From: Isochrysis galbana
Lineage: Eukaryota > Haptophyta > Isochrysidales > Isochrysidaceae
Direction of reading: 5' to 3'
Length of the DNA stretch: 64,000 nt
Assembly (NCBI GenBank): GCA_018136815.1
Contig: CM030931.1
Span: forward strand, 7,519,488-7,583,487
Shown: positions 42,428 through 53,145 of the stretch, one piece after another
How the letters are laid out: each line of letters starts with the position of its first letter
Position numbering within the stretch: the first letter of the stretch is position 1
Program-made: the position numbers and the translations under genes
Notes under the pieces: model-generated
Told to the model about the DNA's origin: nothing
The model's input: only the letters and a program-made list of their open reading frames with translations
Database searches by the model: none

Positions 42428-42740
42428 CTATCGTTATAACGATAGGGTCATGGAGCGCGCCCCGCTTCCCCCCTCTCCCCCGCCCACCCCGCCGCGCCGG
42501 CCGACGAGGAAATGGCCGAGCCACCGCGCAGTCGCAGCGCCACCTCCAGCTAGGGCCACACCCGTCCATGTGCCCATGTGCCGCGAGCCACAAGCCACGG
42601 TTCGAGCCGCACCCAGAGTGCCACACAGACCAGACAAACCGGCTCGTGACACGGGGCTCGGGTGCGGCTGCAACTCTGGACGCGACCGGGGATTCCAAAT
42701 GACTCGGAATCGGGACGAGGAGGATGAAGACCGAAGGTGA
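42428..42740 (+). repeat. 5' fragment of LINE-like element with hairpin
   Basis: A perfect hairpin CTATCGTT-AT-AACGATAG (42428-42445), GGTC, then ATGGAGCGCGCC at 42450 and a frame MERAPLPPS. Similarity to copies 1 and 2 includes GCCACACCC...CGCGAGCCACAA. It fades by about 42740. Confidence 0.75.
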
Positions 42741-43104
42741 ACACCTCTGCTGAAGAAAGAAGAAGCGATCGGCGGAGGCTCAGTGGGTGGCTGGGGCTCC
42801 CCGTTTATCCCAAGTCTTCGGTCGACCGCGTGATAGGACTCGGTGACGTTTTAAACTCGGACTCGGACTCGGACTAGGATGGCGGATGGCTCAAAATGGG
42901 AGTTGCCCGAAACCAAAACAAGCTTGGACTCGGACTCGAAAAAAGTGAGGGAGAACCGGAATCCGGAATGGAACCGGAGAACTGCGCTTCCATTGTCGTA
43001 GCGATGGCGACCGGTGTCACCGGTGATGACTAGAATGGGCGCAGACTCGTAGATGGGCTCGCGGTGATGTAAGAAGAAGAGGGTAATTCTGAAGGTGACT
43101 TGGA

Positions 43105-43240
43105 CTCGGACTCGTACTCGGGAGACGTTTTGTCCACGCACCGGGGATCTCGTGCGACAGGTTGCATCGTACTCCGCGCTTGTTGCGGAGGCATAGGCCT
43201 TGTGTGGCCCTCGCGCACGGTTCGGGGGGGTCTTTGCCAA
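43105..43240 (-). pseudogene. LINE-like ORF1 zinc-finger fragment
   Basis: The minus strand encodes EPCARATQGLCLRNKRGVRC then NLSHEIPGAW, matching the CCCH finger and following residues of copy 1 (ELCKRFPNGKCPMNIVGKAC, NRSHDYPGAW). The surrounding 42840-43490 contains repeated GGACTCGGACTCG words and no intact gene. Confidence 0.75.
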
Positions 43241-43749
43241 GGGCCTCTCTCTCGCACCGTCTTAGGGCGCGGGGCGACTTTCCAGGCTTCGCCGTTGCGC
43301 TCTTTGCGTTTGGCCGCCTCAGCGTCACAGATGCAAAGAAAGGCGGTGGGCCAGGTGAAGGTTCCTTGCCACTTCCGGGCGCCAACCTTTGCAGCCTTTC
43401 AGGCTGCCGTGCACCATCAGCTTGTGGTGGGATTGCATGGCTTGTGGCATCTGTAGTGTTTTGCATGCGCGGACGGCGTAGTTCGTAGTTCACCGGGATT
43501 GCCTTATTGTCGATGTTGAAAAAAAATCTGCCTGCATATGAAAGGCCATAGGCGAACGACGGATTGAAAGCACGGAGGAGGCCGCAAATGCAAATGCGAT
43601 GCTGTTCTTGGCAATGGAAAGGGGTAGCACAGTTGTCAGTTGTCAGTCAGGCGTTTTTCGAGGTATTCGTAGGCTCCCTTCACATGAGCGACGGTCGCTT
43701 CTTCCATAGAGGTAGCACACACACATCCACTGCCCTCCTCATCTCGTTC

Positions 43750-44051
43750 TCATTTGTGATGAGTAAAGTAGAGCCTGTCTGATGTTGTTTCCCTGAGTCC
43801 TGCAGCCTGCTGTGCCCTCCATGGGGGGGGGGGGGGGCAGCATGGCTGCTGTGTGTGGTGTGGCCGGGGCCACGGGCCGTGTGGCGCGACCTCCGTCGCA
43901 CGCACCTGCTCGGCCTCTGAGGGCGGATTCGGACGCGGCCGTTTCGCCAGCGACAGGTCCATGGGGGCAGGGGGGCCGCCCTCGGCGGGGGGCCCGGAGG
44001 AGAGGGGAGTCACGCCGGCGCGCTCCATCGCAACCAAGTATAAACTTAGTT
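43750..44051 (-). repeat. 5' fragment of LINE-like element, AACTAAG-type hairpin
   Basis: The minus strand begins with a hairpin AACTAAGT / ACTTGGTT (one G-T pair; + strand 44032-44051), then GCGATGGAGCGCGCC and MERAGVTPLSSGPPAEGG. It continues to a KRPRPNPPSE stretch like KRPRQDDPPD of copy 1. This links the AACTAAG hairpin of families A and B with the LINE-like ORF1 start. Confidence 0.75.
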
Positions 44052-44366
44052 GAAGAGTCTGTCCCATATACGATGAAACGTGACCTAATCGCAAGGGAGA
44101 GCATGAAGCCCACCGCGCAATGCCGCGCTCAAGAATACCGCTAGGCTACCCTGCGCCTGCTGCAGGCCAAGTGCGCCTAGAGAAGGGAGGTGGGGGTAGA
44201 GGGCCACAATTGAATACAGGCCTCCCTTGTCTCCTCAACGGTGGGCCTCGCTTGTGGAAGAAAGGAGACCACCTGACAACACCCAAACTATCAACGCAGT
44301 GTGTTGTACGAGAATCGCGTCACAAGTGATAACTTACTAAAAAATGCGTAGCGACTAAGTTCATTC
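44052..44366. other. Intergenic, 3' flank of the 1732-codon gene
   Basis: No gene recognised. Confidence 0.45.
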
Positions 44367-47300
44367 TCATTGTGATTGCTTGTCAGGCGCGTCCTTCTTG
44401 ACCACACGGACGGCAGTGGCGGCGGCAGCTGCGGGTCTAGATGCAACTGCTCTCACAACGCCTGCGGTTGTTACAGTAGCAGGTTTTGCGACCACTGCAG
44501 TGGCCTTAGCCACGGCTGCAGATCTGACGGGAATCGGCGACGCAGACACAGGGGTGGGGCAGGCGACCGTTGCCGAGGCTTGCGCCTGCACTATTGCTTT
44601 TGTGCTTTTACAAGCTACACTTGTCGATGACAAGGTTACCACCGGCTTTAGCATAACTGCGCGGACAGCTGGGGCCATAGCTAAGGGTGTAGCGCTCGAG
44701 CTCGTTATGTCCACTTTCGTTTGCCTCAGAGCGGAGTTCGAAAGGGTAGAAGTCCTCGTGGCCGAACTCGAGGTTCCGCCGTCCGGATCGGCTATCGAAC
44801 AAGAACTCCCTGCCCCTGGAGCAGGGCTCGCCGCTCTGCTTCCACGGCCGCCGTGAGGCGAATCTTCCCATTCGGATCCGCCATACGGGGTCACCGATCC
44901 GGACACACCAATGGCTTGCCCTAAGCAGCCAGTGTCGAGAAGAGATCGAGAACGCCGAGGCTCTAGCGCAGGGGGTTCAATCGGAGTGGATGAGAATTCC
45001 GTTCCGATAGCCGCAACGGGCGCTGTTACCCTTGCCACAACGCATGCTGCAGCAGGAGCAGGCGCTGTGGAAGGCGGCGCATTTCCCACTTCTGCCGTAG
45101 TGGCCGCAAATGCTGCAACCGATATCCCGAATGGTGAGGAAGCCGGAGCTGGCGTGCTCCTCTCCACCCCGCGATTGGATAATGCTGTACGAGGTGGGTG
45201 TGATGGTAGGGCTAACCCTAGAGGCGCCTCCGTACTGCCCGGGGCCAATTCACGAGATCCGCTCTCTGCGACTTCGGCCGAGCCACCCTCAAGTAGAGCT
45301 GGTTGATCAGATATTGGTATACTCGAGGCTGCAGCTGCAGAGTCTTGGGTCGGCGCGCTCTTTGGCAAGTGTTGGCTAGGCGTTGTTGAACGAACTGTAT
45401 GCGATGACAAGGCACACGAACTAGTCTCGTCTATGGCCGCCGATATGGCTTGTGCCGTCGCACCGTCCAGAGTGTCCATACCAGTGCCTCGAACAGCTGC
45501 CAAACCGCTTGGGGGTGGAGCTGATGCTGTTGTGAAGTGCGTGGTCGTCGCATTGGCCGGCCCATCATCTTGTCGCCCCTGCGTCGCCCGAGCTCGAGGA
45601 TCTCGTGTGGACGGATCGAAAGACGCAACACGTCCAACTGCTTCGCTCTTGGCTTGGGAAGCCGCATCGTCACCCGCATGCTCCCCCGTTCGCCACCTGC
45701 TTGTCCGACTATTTGGGTCACTGGCATGGACCGATGGTGCGCATGCTGATGAAGGTGCAGCATCCGCCGACAAGAGGATCGTCTGCCCACAATTCGAAGT
45801 CGTGCCAACTCGATCACGCTCTGCGCCCCTTTGTGGCGGCTCATGTGGTTCTTGTGTGGATGCCACGGCTGGAATCACTTTGGGCACGCCTTGTGGTGTG
45901 TGCTGTGCACGATCGAGTGCGAGGATGTTGCCAGGGATAGTCACCCCCGTCGGGATGGCTACCCCGCTAGGACCGGCGTCGGCTTCCAAGGGTACGACCA
46001 TGTGAGGTATCCCGTGTCCATGGGTCGACGGCACCTCATGTCGAGCGGTCCGTGCGGTGTCGAGAACGCGCAAGCCCGTCGCAGCAGCCACCCGTTCAGC
46101 TGCTGCTGCTGATATCAAGGAAGATGGGGGCCCAGCGCCGGTGCATTCAAGACGAGCCCCTCGCTGAGGCATATGCGGGGCATTGGCAGCCACGAATCTG
46201 GCAGTTGCCTCTGATATAGTGCTCGGGGGTTCGTAGGACGAGGGTAAGTTCATCTCACCCGCGCGCCCTGCGGCTTGTCCATCGTCCAGCCTTGCCAGCC
46301 CTTGCTCACTTGGCAGGTCATCAGGAGCGGCAAGAGCCAACGTGTCCTCCCAAAAGATGAGAAATTCCATGTCCCGGCTCTCACCCTGGGCGCGCGCAGC
46401 GTGTAGTCGCGCTTCCAATTTGAGGCAAAGGGAGCGGATCTTGGATGACCAAGCGCGCGCGTCCGACGTAGAGGCGGCATCTTGAGCTCCAGCACCTTCT
46501 AATAGCCGGATCAGCCGTGCTAAAGGTACGCATCCACGCCCCATTGGGTCGAGCTTTTGAAAACAGGATTGCAAGAGCGCAAGGAATCGCCTCTCACTCG
46601 CCCTTTGTGCGGGCCAGACATGAGACGACGGGAGACTACTTGCCGGGCGTGACGGCGTTGCTAACTTCCTCTGCGCCGGCGCGGGGGAGTTCCCGTAGTG
46701 AGCGCGCTGCTGAGAGGGTTGCTGGTTGGCGGCATTGTTGAACGTGGAGCCGGACTGCATGCATGCCCCTGAAGACTCACAGAGAGACCGCGGAGCTCGA
46801 AGGGAATCGCGGACACGACGCATCTCCGTGAGGAGGGATTTGCGCTCCGCCTCGATAGAAGCCATGCAAGCCTCCACGTTTGGCCCCCGCTCCACATCTT
46901 TCCCGAATCCGACAGATTCTTCATGTATAGTGGCTGCTCCACCAACTAGTACACGAGACCGACGCACCGTATCATCACCGTGCTCGCCGAGACCATCATT
47001 GGTAGCCCTCGTACAACTTGTGCGGCCATTCGCCCGATCAGCCTTCGGTTGATACCGATGCGCGACGGCGTCTGCCTTGGCGGGGCCACCCCAAAGCCCC
47101 AGCAGTGACGTAGAGCTCAGCATCGACACGCCGCGCGCGCTGCGCCCTGGTGCACGCGGCCGACTGCGCCCGCCCGGTCCCACGCCCCACACAGGCCTCG
47201 AACTGCGCAACGAATCCCCCTCACCTCGTTGTGTCCATCCCGTGGCCGTTGCACCAAAGATCGCGTCCCTGCGAATAGAATCTCTGGCGTTCGAAAGATA

Positions 47301-49565
47301 TTCTTGAGCAGCGGCGGCGGCGGCAGCACCGGCAGTGGCGAAACGCCTTGCAGTTGTACTTGAGGTGTCGTACTGCCCATTCCCCGGAGGTTCGGAGCCA
47401 GTCTCACCTTGGGCAACGAAATGGAATACGTCGCCAGGGCACACACCAGGCGGAACGGGCACCTCCACTGAGCGCCCCGCAGGCGTGACGACACGCACGC
47501 AATCTCCTGGTCCAACTCCAGGAGGAACGGTCGCGCCAAGCAGCTCCATAGTGTCGGCTGAAGGCTGCTTTCGAGACCCGCGGGGGTCTTGAGCGCCGCC
47601 AGTCCAGTTACCACAAGTTGCGGGTGCCGCTGTGGGGCCGCGGACTCTTCCACACAATGGAGGATGGGCGGGATTTTGGCCCGCACCACTCTTTCGCAGC
47701 AATGATGCGCGGACCATCTCCATGGCGTATTCCGGTGACTGTACGTACTCGAGGTCACTTACAAGTCCCTGTAGCACCGGTGTGGGTAGGCCACCCCTAC
47801 TGGGGAAGCCGTCACCGACTCCGTCGAGGCCTGAGGCAATGCTACGGAGGACACCACCCGTCCGCCCATGGAGCGGAGTCGGCGTTGGCTCGCCGGGCTC
47901 GCCGCTCGCTTCGGCATTTGAGAGGGTAGCGGCAATCCGTGCTGCTGCAGCTGCAGGGTCGAGGCGCCAGCGTCGTCTCACCATTTCGGCGTCTGAGACA
48001 GCATTCACCGCAGCTGCGTCCACTGCAGCAGCGGCCACATGTACTGCAGCAGCGGCTGCGGCGGCTCCCCACGCCTCGGGAGGTGGTGCGACGGCCTTTG
48101 AAATTGCACTTGGATGCCTAGTGCCATCTGCACAAGGAGCCGTGACGTACTGCCCGGCTGCGCTTGCAACGGCAGCAGCTGTCAGGTGCGCTGCGGTCCT
48201 GGCTGCAGCTGATGCATCAGCTGCTGCAAGCATCTCAGGATCGTTGTGAAAGAAAAGACCAGGAGGCGATCGCACCGACTGCAGTCGTGGATGGATGAAT
48301 TCGTCTGCGATCGGGGACTTGTTTGTGCCGTCGGTGTCGTCCCCATCGATGAGGATCGCGTCTGCCTTGGGGGCCTGAGGCGCCAGTCGCGCCTGAAGGG
48401 CACCTGCATCGATGCGCAAACTGGCCTTGGCGCCTGGAGCGCCCTCAGCGATTTGCGCATCCGTCGGCAATCTTCGCCACGAGTTGTCTGCATAACGGTA
48501 CATCTCGCCTCGTACGCTGCTGTAGACGTCCCCATGGACATCACTCTGGACCGCAACGTTGCGCAACTCAGCAGGCAGGGCTGCTGTGGACTCAGTGCCC
48601 GGGGACTCCGCTTTTGAGACATCTTGCGATAAAAGTCCAACGGCTGCTGAATTGTGCACATGTGCATCATCCTTGCGGGCAATCCCACCACTGGCAATTG
48701 CGGGAAGGGCAGCTGCGAGCGCCGTCAGAGCACGCACGGCAGCACCCTGGATGTCCCCTGCCGGCGCCCTTGACACGCTTGTGGCGGCCGCCCCCAACGC
48801 CGAGTGCATGGCGCAGAGCTGAGCTGCCGGCCCGGAAAGGGGCACTTCGACTCTCGGGTCTCCCCTAGGCGCCGGCTCCTCTGCCTCGAGCCACTGCTTT
48901 GCAGGATCCTCTGTTGATAAGAGCAAGGGCCGTCGAGCCTCCCGCATACCCGGGATTTCCGCTTTGGAGAAGCAGCGTTCTGCGCCGGAGAAGCAGGGCG
49001 CTGTTTCAGGGCGTGGCGCCAGGGTTAAAGGAGCTGCCTCCTGTTGTTGGGTAGACGCCAAGCACGCAGCAGAGGCTCCCGCACTGACTGCCAGGAGATG
49101 GGCTGTGAGCGCCGTATCTTGACGTGCCATTCTAGTATGACCGATAAGAGTGGCGACATGATTGCCAGCGAGGTCTACCATCTTTACTCTGACTGGGCTG
49201 TATCCCTGCATCGCCAAGCATGTCTCAAGCTCGATGCTGGCCCGGCCGAGCAGCAGACCTTTCCCAGCCGGCGAGAATGCGGGCGATGCAGATCGGTGCG
49301 AATCGCTGCCTGGCGAGATAAGATCGACGAGGAGAAGCTGCAACGTCCGCGGCGGCGGCACTGCCTCCGGACAATGGAAGAGACAGGATTTGCCCGCACG
49401 GATGGGCAGTGTGCCCGCAGGCGTCACGTCAGGCAGCACCTTGGCGCTCGGATCGGGCCGCACCAAGAGGCTTGGGAAGTCGGCGAGACGAAAGACGATG
49501 GCCGGCTGGCGCGCGTCCACCTTCATAGAGCGCATCTCCTCGACGAAGACGCCTAGACTGTACAT
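44367..49565 (-). CDS. Large low-complexity protein with C2-like N-terminus
   Basis: One unbroken exon, 1732 residues from the ATG at 49565; upstream frame to 49619 starts only with TTG. The N-terminal ~150 residues (VDARQPAIVFRLADFPSLLV, IRAGKSCLFHC, LQLLLVDLISP, GRASIELETC, VKMVDLAGNHVATLIG) resemble C2-like domains of microtubule- and cilium-associated proteins such as MAP10; this is from memory and tentative. A middle motif VPPGVGPGDCVRVVTPAG ... VPVPPGVCPGDVFHFV is a tandem of a PPGVxPGD unit. About residues 1010-1080 (FLALLQSCFQKLDPMGRGCVPLARLI) could be a degenerate EF-hand-like helix pair. The rest is Ala/Ser/Pro/Thr-rich with polyalanine runs. The strong GC bias opens long antisense frames, which I discount. 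Confidence 0.65.
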   Translation of the reverse strand: MYSLGVFVEEMRSMKVDARQPAIVFRLADFPSLLVRPDPSAKVLPDVTPAGTLPIRAGKSCLFHCPEAVPPPRTLQLLLVDLISPGSDSHRSASPAFSPAGKGLLLGRASIELETCLAMQGYSPVRVKMVDLAGNHVATLIGHTRMARQDTALTAHLLAVSAGASAACLASTQQQEAAPLTLAPRPETAPCFSGAERCFSKAEIPGMREARRPLLLSTEDPAKQWLEAEEPAPRGDPRVEVPLSGPAAQLCAMHSALGAAATSVSRAPAGDIQGAAVRALTALAAALPAIASGGIARKDDAHVHNSAAVGLLSQDVSKAESPGTESTAALPAELRNVAVQSDVHGDVYSSVRGEMYRYADNSWRRLPTDAQIAEGAPGAKASLRIDAGALQARLAPQAPKADAILIDGDDTDGTNKSPIADEFIHPRLQSVRSPPGLFFHNDPEMLAAADASAAARTAAHLTAAAVASAAGQYVTAPCADGTRHPSAISKAVAPPPEAWGAAAAAAAVHVAAAAVDAAAVNAVSDAEMVRRRWRLDPAAAAARIAATLSNAEASGEPGEPTPTPLHGRTGGVLRSIASGLDGVGDGFPSRGGLPTPVLQGLVSDLEYVQSPEYAMEMVRASLLRKSGAGQNPAHPPLCGRVRGPTAAPATCGNWTGGAQDPRGSRKQPSADTMELLGATVPPGVGPGDCVRVVTPAGRSVEVPVPPGVCPGDVFHFVAQGETGSEPPGNGQYDTSSTTARRFATAGAAAAAAAQEYLSNARDSIRRDAIFGATATGWTQRGEGDSLRSSRPVWGVGPGGRSRPRAPGRSARGVSMLSSTSLLGLWGGPAKADAVAHRYQPKADRANGRTSCTRATNDGLGEHGDDTVRRSRVLVGGAATIHEESVGFGKDVERGPNVEACMASIEAERKSLLTEMRRVRDSLRAPRSLCESSGACMQSGSTFNNAANQQPSQQRAHYGNSPAPAQRKLATPSRPASSLPSSHVWPAQRASERRFLALLQSCFQKLDPMGRGCVPLARLIRLLEGAGAQDAASTSDARAWSSKIRSLCLKLEARLHAARAQGESRDMEFLIFWEDTLALAAPDDLPSEQGLARLDDGQAAGRAGEMNLPSSYEPPSTISEATARFVAANAPHMPQRGARLECTGAGPPSSLISAAAAERVAAATGLRVLDTARTARHEVPSTHGHGIPHMVVPLEADAGPSGVAIPTGVTIPGNILALDRAQHTPQGVPKVIPAVASTQEPHEPPQRGAERDRVGTTSNCGQTILLSADAAPSSACAPSVHASDPNSRTSRWRTGEHAGDDAASQAKSEAVGRVASFDPSTRDPRARATQGRQDDGPANATTTHFTTASAPPPSGLAAVRGTGMDTLDGATAQAISAAIDETSSCALSSHTVRSTTPSQHLPKSAPTQDSAAAASSIPISDQPALLEGGSAEVAESGSRELAPGSTEAPLGLALPSHPPRTALSNRGVERSTPAPASSPFGISVAAFAATTAEVGNAPPSTAPAPAAACVVARVTAPVAAIGTEFSSTPIEPPALEPRRSRSLLDTGCLGQAIGVSGSVTPYGGSEWEDSPHGGRGSRAASPAPGAGSSCSIADPDGGTSSSATRTSTLSNSALRQTKVDITSSSATPLAMAPAVRAVMLKPVVTLSSTSVACKSTKAIVQAQASATVACPTPVSASPIPVRSAAVAKATAVVAKPATVTTAGVVRAVASRPAAAAATAVRVVKKDAPDKQSQ

Positions 49566-51017
49566 GGGCGAGGAGGACCGCCGCAGCGCCTGCCGCACCG
49601 CGGAGCGGTTTGGCGCCAAAAAGCGACTCTTGTGAGAGGGACTGAGGCCCTAGGGATACACACACGACCCACGAGAGAAATTTGGGGTCCCAAAATAGGA
49701 GTTTCACAGTCCCGTCCTCGAAAGGGGATTCATCGATAACCGCGCCCTGTTTACGTGAGTAAAATGGCGGAGTGAGAGGCTGGCGACAGGTGGAGGAGCG
49801 GAGGGAGCAGCGCTGGAGGAGCGGAGGGAGCGGCGCTGGAGGAGCGGAGGGAGCGGCGCAAGCTCGCCCGGGGCCCGGGGGAGCCCTCTCCCTCTCGAAG
49901 AAAGGTTCCCCGGGCGCCGTCGCTTATTCGCTGCGGCTGCGGCTGCGGAAGGTTGCTCGGGGAGGCTGGCCTGCCCTAAGGGCTAAGGGCCTTACATTCT
50001 CAACAGGACGACCGCAAAGGCCTTTGCCAAAGGCAAAGCCCCCCACCCCCCCGGTGCTTTTCCCTGGTAAGTCTTCCATGTACATGCACATGATGTGCAC
50101 ATGCTACATTGAATGAATGTACATTGTACATTGTAAGCATTCAGCATTGGCGACTAACTGGTTTTTCACCCCAATGAGCTTGTGGGGAGCTCTAACGGGA
50201 GCCGGGGGCCTTCGAGGGGGGAGGTATAATCAGGTTCATGGATTTGTTTGCCTTGGGTTATAATGCGGTCATGTGTGTCGTGTGTCGTGGCTTGGCGTAT
50301 TAGTGCATGGATGGCTATGGCTAGTGGCAATAGCAATAGCAATAGCGGCACTCATATTCGATTGTCAGTTGTCAGTTGTTTTATTATTATAGATTTTATG
50401 GAGTTCTCCGCTCCGCCAACCGGTAATGGCCAATGGCCGGTAGCTGTTTGAAATGAGGAGTCTCGCGGAGGCTTTAGCTGCGCTAGCTGCGTAGCTTTTA
50501 GCTGTGCACATATTTCCACAATCCACAATTTGGCATTTGGGTGGGTGCGAGGGCGAGGGGCGATGGGAGCGAGCCGCAACTGGTTGGATCTGCGAATCCC
50601 TCAGATTCAAATGCGTGCGCCAGCGCTGCGGAGTGAGCGCGAGTGGCGCATTCGCGCCGCGGCCTATCCGCAAGCGTCTTCCGCGCGGGCGCCCGCACGC
50701 CGCAGCTTAAGCACAAACGACGGCGGGGGGGATTCGCAGCCCTCTAGATGCCCCCAGGCCTGGCTGCTGGCTGACCGATCCACGAATTTTTGACGCAACT
50801 TATTTAATCACCACCCCCAATATTTTAAAGGGAATTTTGTCACCTTCAAAGCTCACCGATTTGCTTGCAAAAAAGAAAAATCAATCAAATTCTGGCGTGG
50901 CCCTAGATTGCCCTTAGTTGTGCTTGAAGCGCAACGTCGTGCTCAAGCCATCGATATGCAAGGTCTTGCACGCGCATAGACAAGACGGACGTAAGTTATA
51001 TGCGCAGGCGTACACTA
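49566..51017. other. Intergenic with tandem repeat and family-A fragment
   Basis: A 23-bp unit (GGAGGAGCGGAGGGAGCGGCG plus CT) is repeated three times at about 49791-49859. A degraded family-A 3' end is at about 50040-50235 (CCCGGTGCTTTTCCCTGG, GGGAGCCGGGGGCC, CGAGGGGGGAGGT). The rest has no recognised gene. Confidence 0.5.
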
Positions 51018-53145
51018 CTACGAGATCTTCTTTAAGCGATCGCGCTCTCCAATAAGATGGCGCACTGTCGTGACACGTTGCACCGTAGTGGGATGCGACA
51101 AGTTGAGGAGAGAATCGAGAGGATCGGGATCGAGATTTTCCAGATTGGTCGTGCACATCTTTGCCAAAGGCACAGCGATATCGTACCCAAGGGAGACGCT
51201 GTAAGCGTCTGCGGCGTACCTGAAGGGGCGCATGGCAAGCTGTGAGGATATGAGTCCTAAGCCAAAATGGGTTGGTATTTAGTTTTTCGTCTACACGAGC
51301 GCATAGGAGCAGCGCACGCACTCCAGCTGCCGAGTTAGCATGTTCAAAAGCATGGTAAATGGCGGCAGTATAGCTTGATTATAGAGCTGAAAAAAGACCA
51401 CGATTGCGAGGTAGGTGCACACCTGCGTCCACATGGCGCTAGGTAGTCAAGTGGCATGAGGCTAGAAGCGACCGCAGCTTGTGGAGGACAAGATAGAGGG
51501 CACATCTGCGGCAGCGAACGGCAGCCGAGATGCCGCAAGCGAGCAGAGAGCCACGATGAATCCGCTGAATAGGCGCCCGGAGACGCTCTCGTGGCGGGTC
51601 CGCGCCTACCTCATCATAACCAAAGTCGAGGACCATGCGGGTATCCGATTGACACAGGCCGAATGTGCAAAAGAGGACCAGAAATTGCGCGCCCATCACG
51701 CCCAGCAAGACCCAGTTGTGATGCAAGGCAGCATGCCCGATCTCGTGGGCGACCACCGCGCAGACGGCATCTACAGCTTCCGGACGAATCTTGTCATCAC
51801 CGCCTGCGTAGAAGGTGGTGGAGATCGGATGCTCTTGACATGCACGGCCAACTAAAGCAAATCAAGAATGGACTGCTGAGTTTCGAACCCAATGCACCAA
51901 ATCGCAAGCAAGATTGGCTAGATGCTCGTACCGGCCGCATCAAGGTGAGTGAGTAGAGTATCGTATATGACCACCCTCTTTGTGCCAAAGAAGCCAGACA
52001 CGTATGCATTGGAATGAGCCGACTGACGAGAGCCATCCACTTCGAATATGCGATCGGCCCGAAGACCGCAGCGCGTGACTAGTGCCTCCACGCCGGTTCG
52101 AACCTATCCACGAGTGCACAAGACATTAGGCAGAGGGATGTGGCGTGCTCCAATGCTGTGTGGTGGGGCGTAGCAATGCCGTCTCGAGTTTTGATAGCTG
52201 GTTATATGAGGTATAGGAAAGAGAGGCAGCACACCATCCCAGACTCGAGCCGTTTGAAGGTATTGAAGAGAGGAGCGATGAGGATGGGCCACGCCATGTT
52301 GATAGCCAGACAGAAGACGGTAGTGAAAACCCACAGAATGAACCAAGCGCCATCTCCAAGGTTGCGCATCAAGATCACCATTGCAGCCATCAACACCACA
52401 GACAACAAAGTGTCAACGAGCCACTGCTTTAGCGTGTCACTAATCCATGAGGCAAGTGTCTGCTTGTTGAAGCCGAACTCCTCCTCAATGACAAAGGTGC
52501 GGTACGACGAGACTGGCAGCTGAACGGGCACCGGCCAGATCGCACATGTGACGCAGGGCAGAGCAATCAGAGCATGCTTGGTGCATCATGAGCAGTATTT
52601 GAGCAGACATCCCAGTAGCATCGACCAGGCCCGTGCGAGCTCCTGCGCCAGGTCAATCACGCAAGGCCTAGCAGAGCCATGTAGTGTGTAGGTCTCACCT
52701 TGATCAGGATTTCGAGTGGAGACATGAGCAGAAGTGAGCACCACATCCGTGCGAGCTCATGCGCAGGCGTCAAGCCAAGACCATTGACAGTCATATTCAG
52801 CGCTGGACCGTTCCAAACTGCGGGTGCAGCAAAGAGGAGGGCTACCTCGCAGAGCAACAAATACAAGTCTGAAAAGAAGCCGAATGAATTCTTGGCAGAA
52901 GCGTATTGCTGAGCACGCAGGTAGGCGCTCTCGTCCACTTGCGGCAACGCCGTGCGCACTGCAAGCGGCACGGCCCGCCTTGCGAGCCGCCATCTCCGCC
53001 GCACACGTATGTACTGCTGGAAGACGTGCTGCGCGAAGAGGAGGGCGATGAAGGTGCGGAAGTAGAAGAAGGTTGGAGGCGGAGCGGGGGGCGGAGCCGC
53101 CCGGCCCCAGCGCAGTCTGTCCGTCCACCGCGCCAGCCAGCGCAT
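51018..53145 (-). CDS. STE24: CAAX prenyl protease Ste24 (M48A)
   Basis: Six exons on the minus strand: 53145-52699, 52519-52235, 52103-51932, 51803-51610, 51422-51322 and 51219-51018, totalling 466 residues (yeast 453, human 475). Family motifs are TFVIEEEFGFNKQT, DGSRQSAHSNAYVSGFFGTKR, the zinc site HEIGH (about residues 321-325) and LDPDPLDSLLNLSHPTTVQR. The third zinc ligand is Glu400 in EYAADAYSVSLGY. Its codon is split GA|G across the last intron; an unspliced reading gives Arg there. Hydrophobic helices are present throughout, as expected for the ER-membrane barrel. Ste24 cleaves prenylated CAAX proteins and clears clogged translocons. All introns are GT-AG, 102-195 bp. A G-rich tract (C-run on plus, 53167-53212) lies just upstream of the ATG. 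Confidence 0.93.

Noticed and set aside
44380-44856. Plus-strand frames opposite the 1732-codon gene
   Set aside because: They mirror Ala/Thr/Gly-rich codons of the minus frame; a GC-biased antisense effect.
51210-51233. Ste24 with the zinc ligand Glu replaced by Arg
   Set aside because: The Arg comes from reading through the last intron. With the GTGCGTGC donor at 51321 and the CTTCAG acceptor, the codon is GAG.
52093-52104. GGTTCGAACC resembling a tRNA B box (minus strand)
   Set aside because: The flanks do not form a T-arm stem or a cloverleaf, and the site is the splice acceptor and start of STE24 exon 3.
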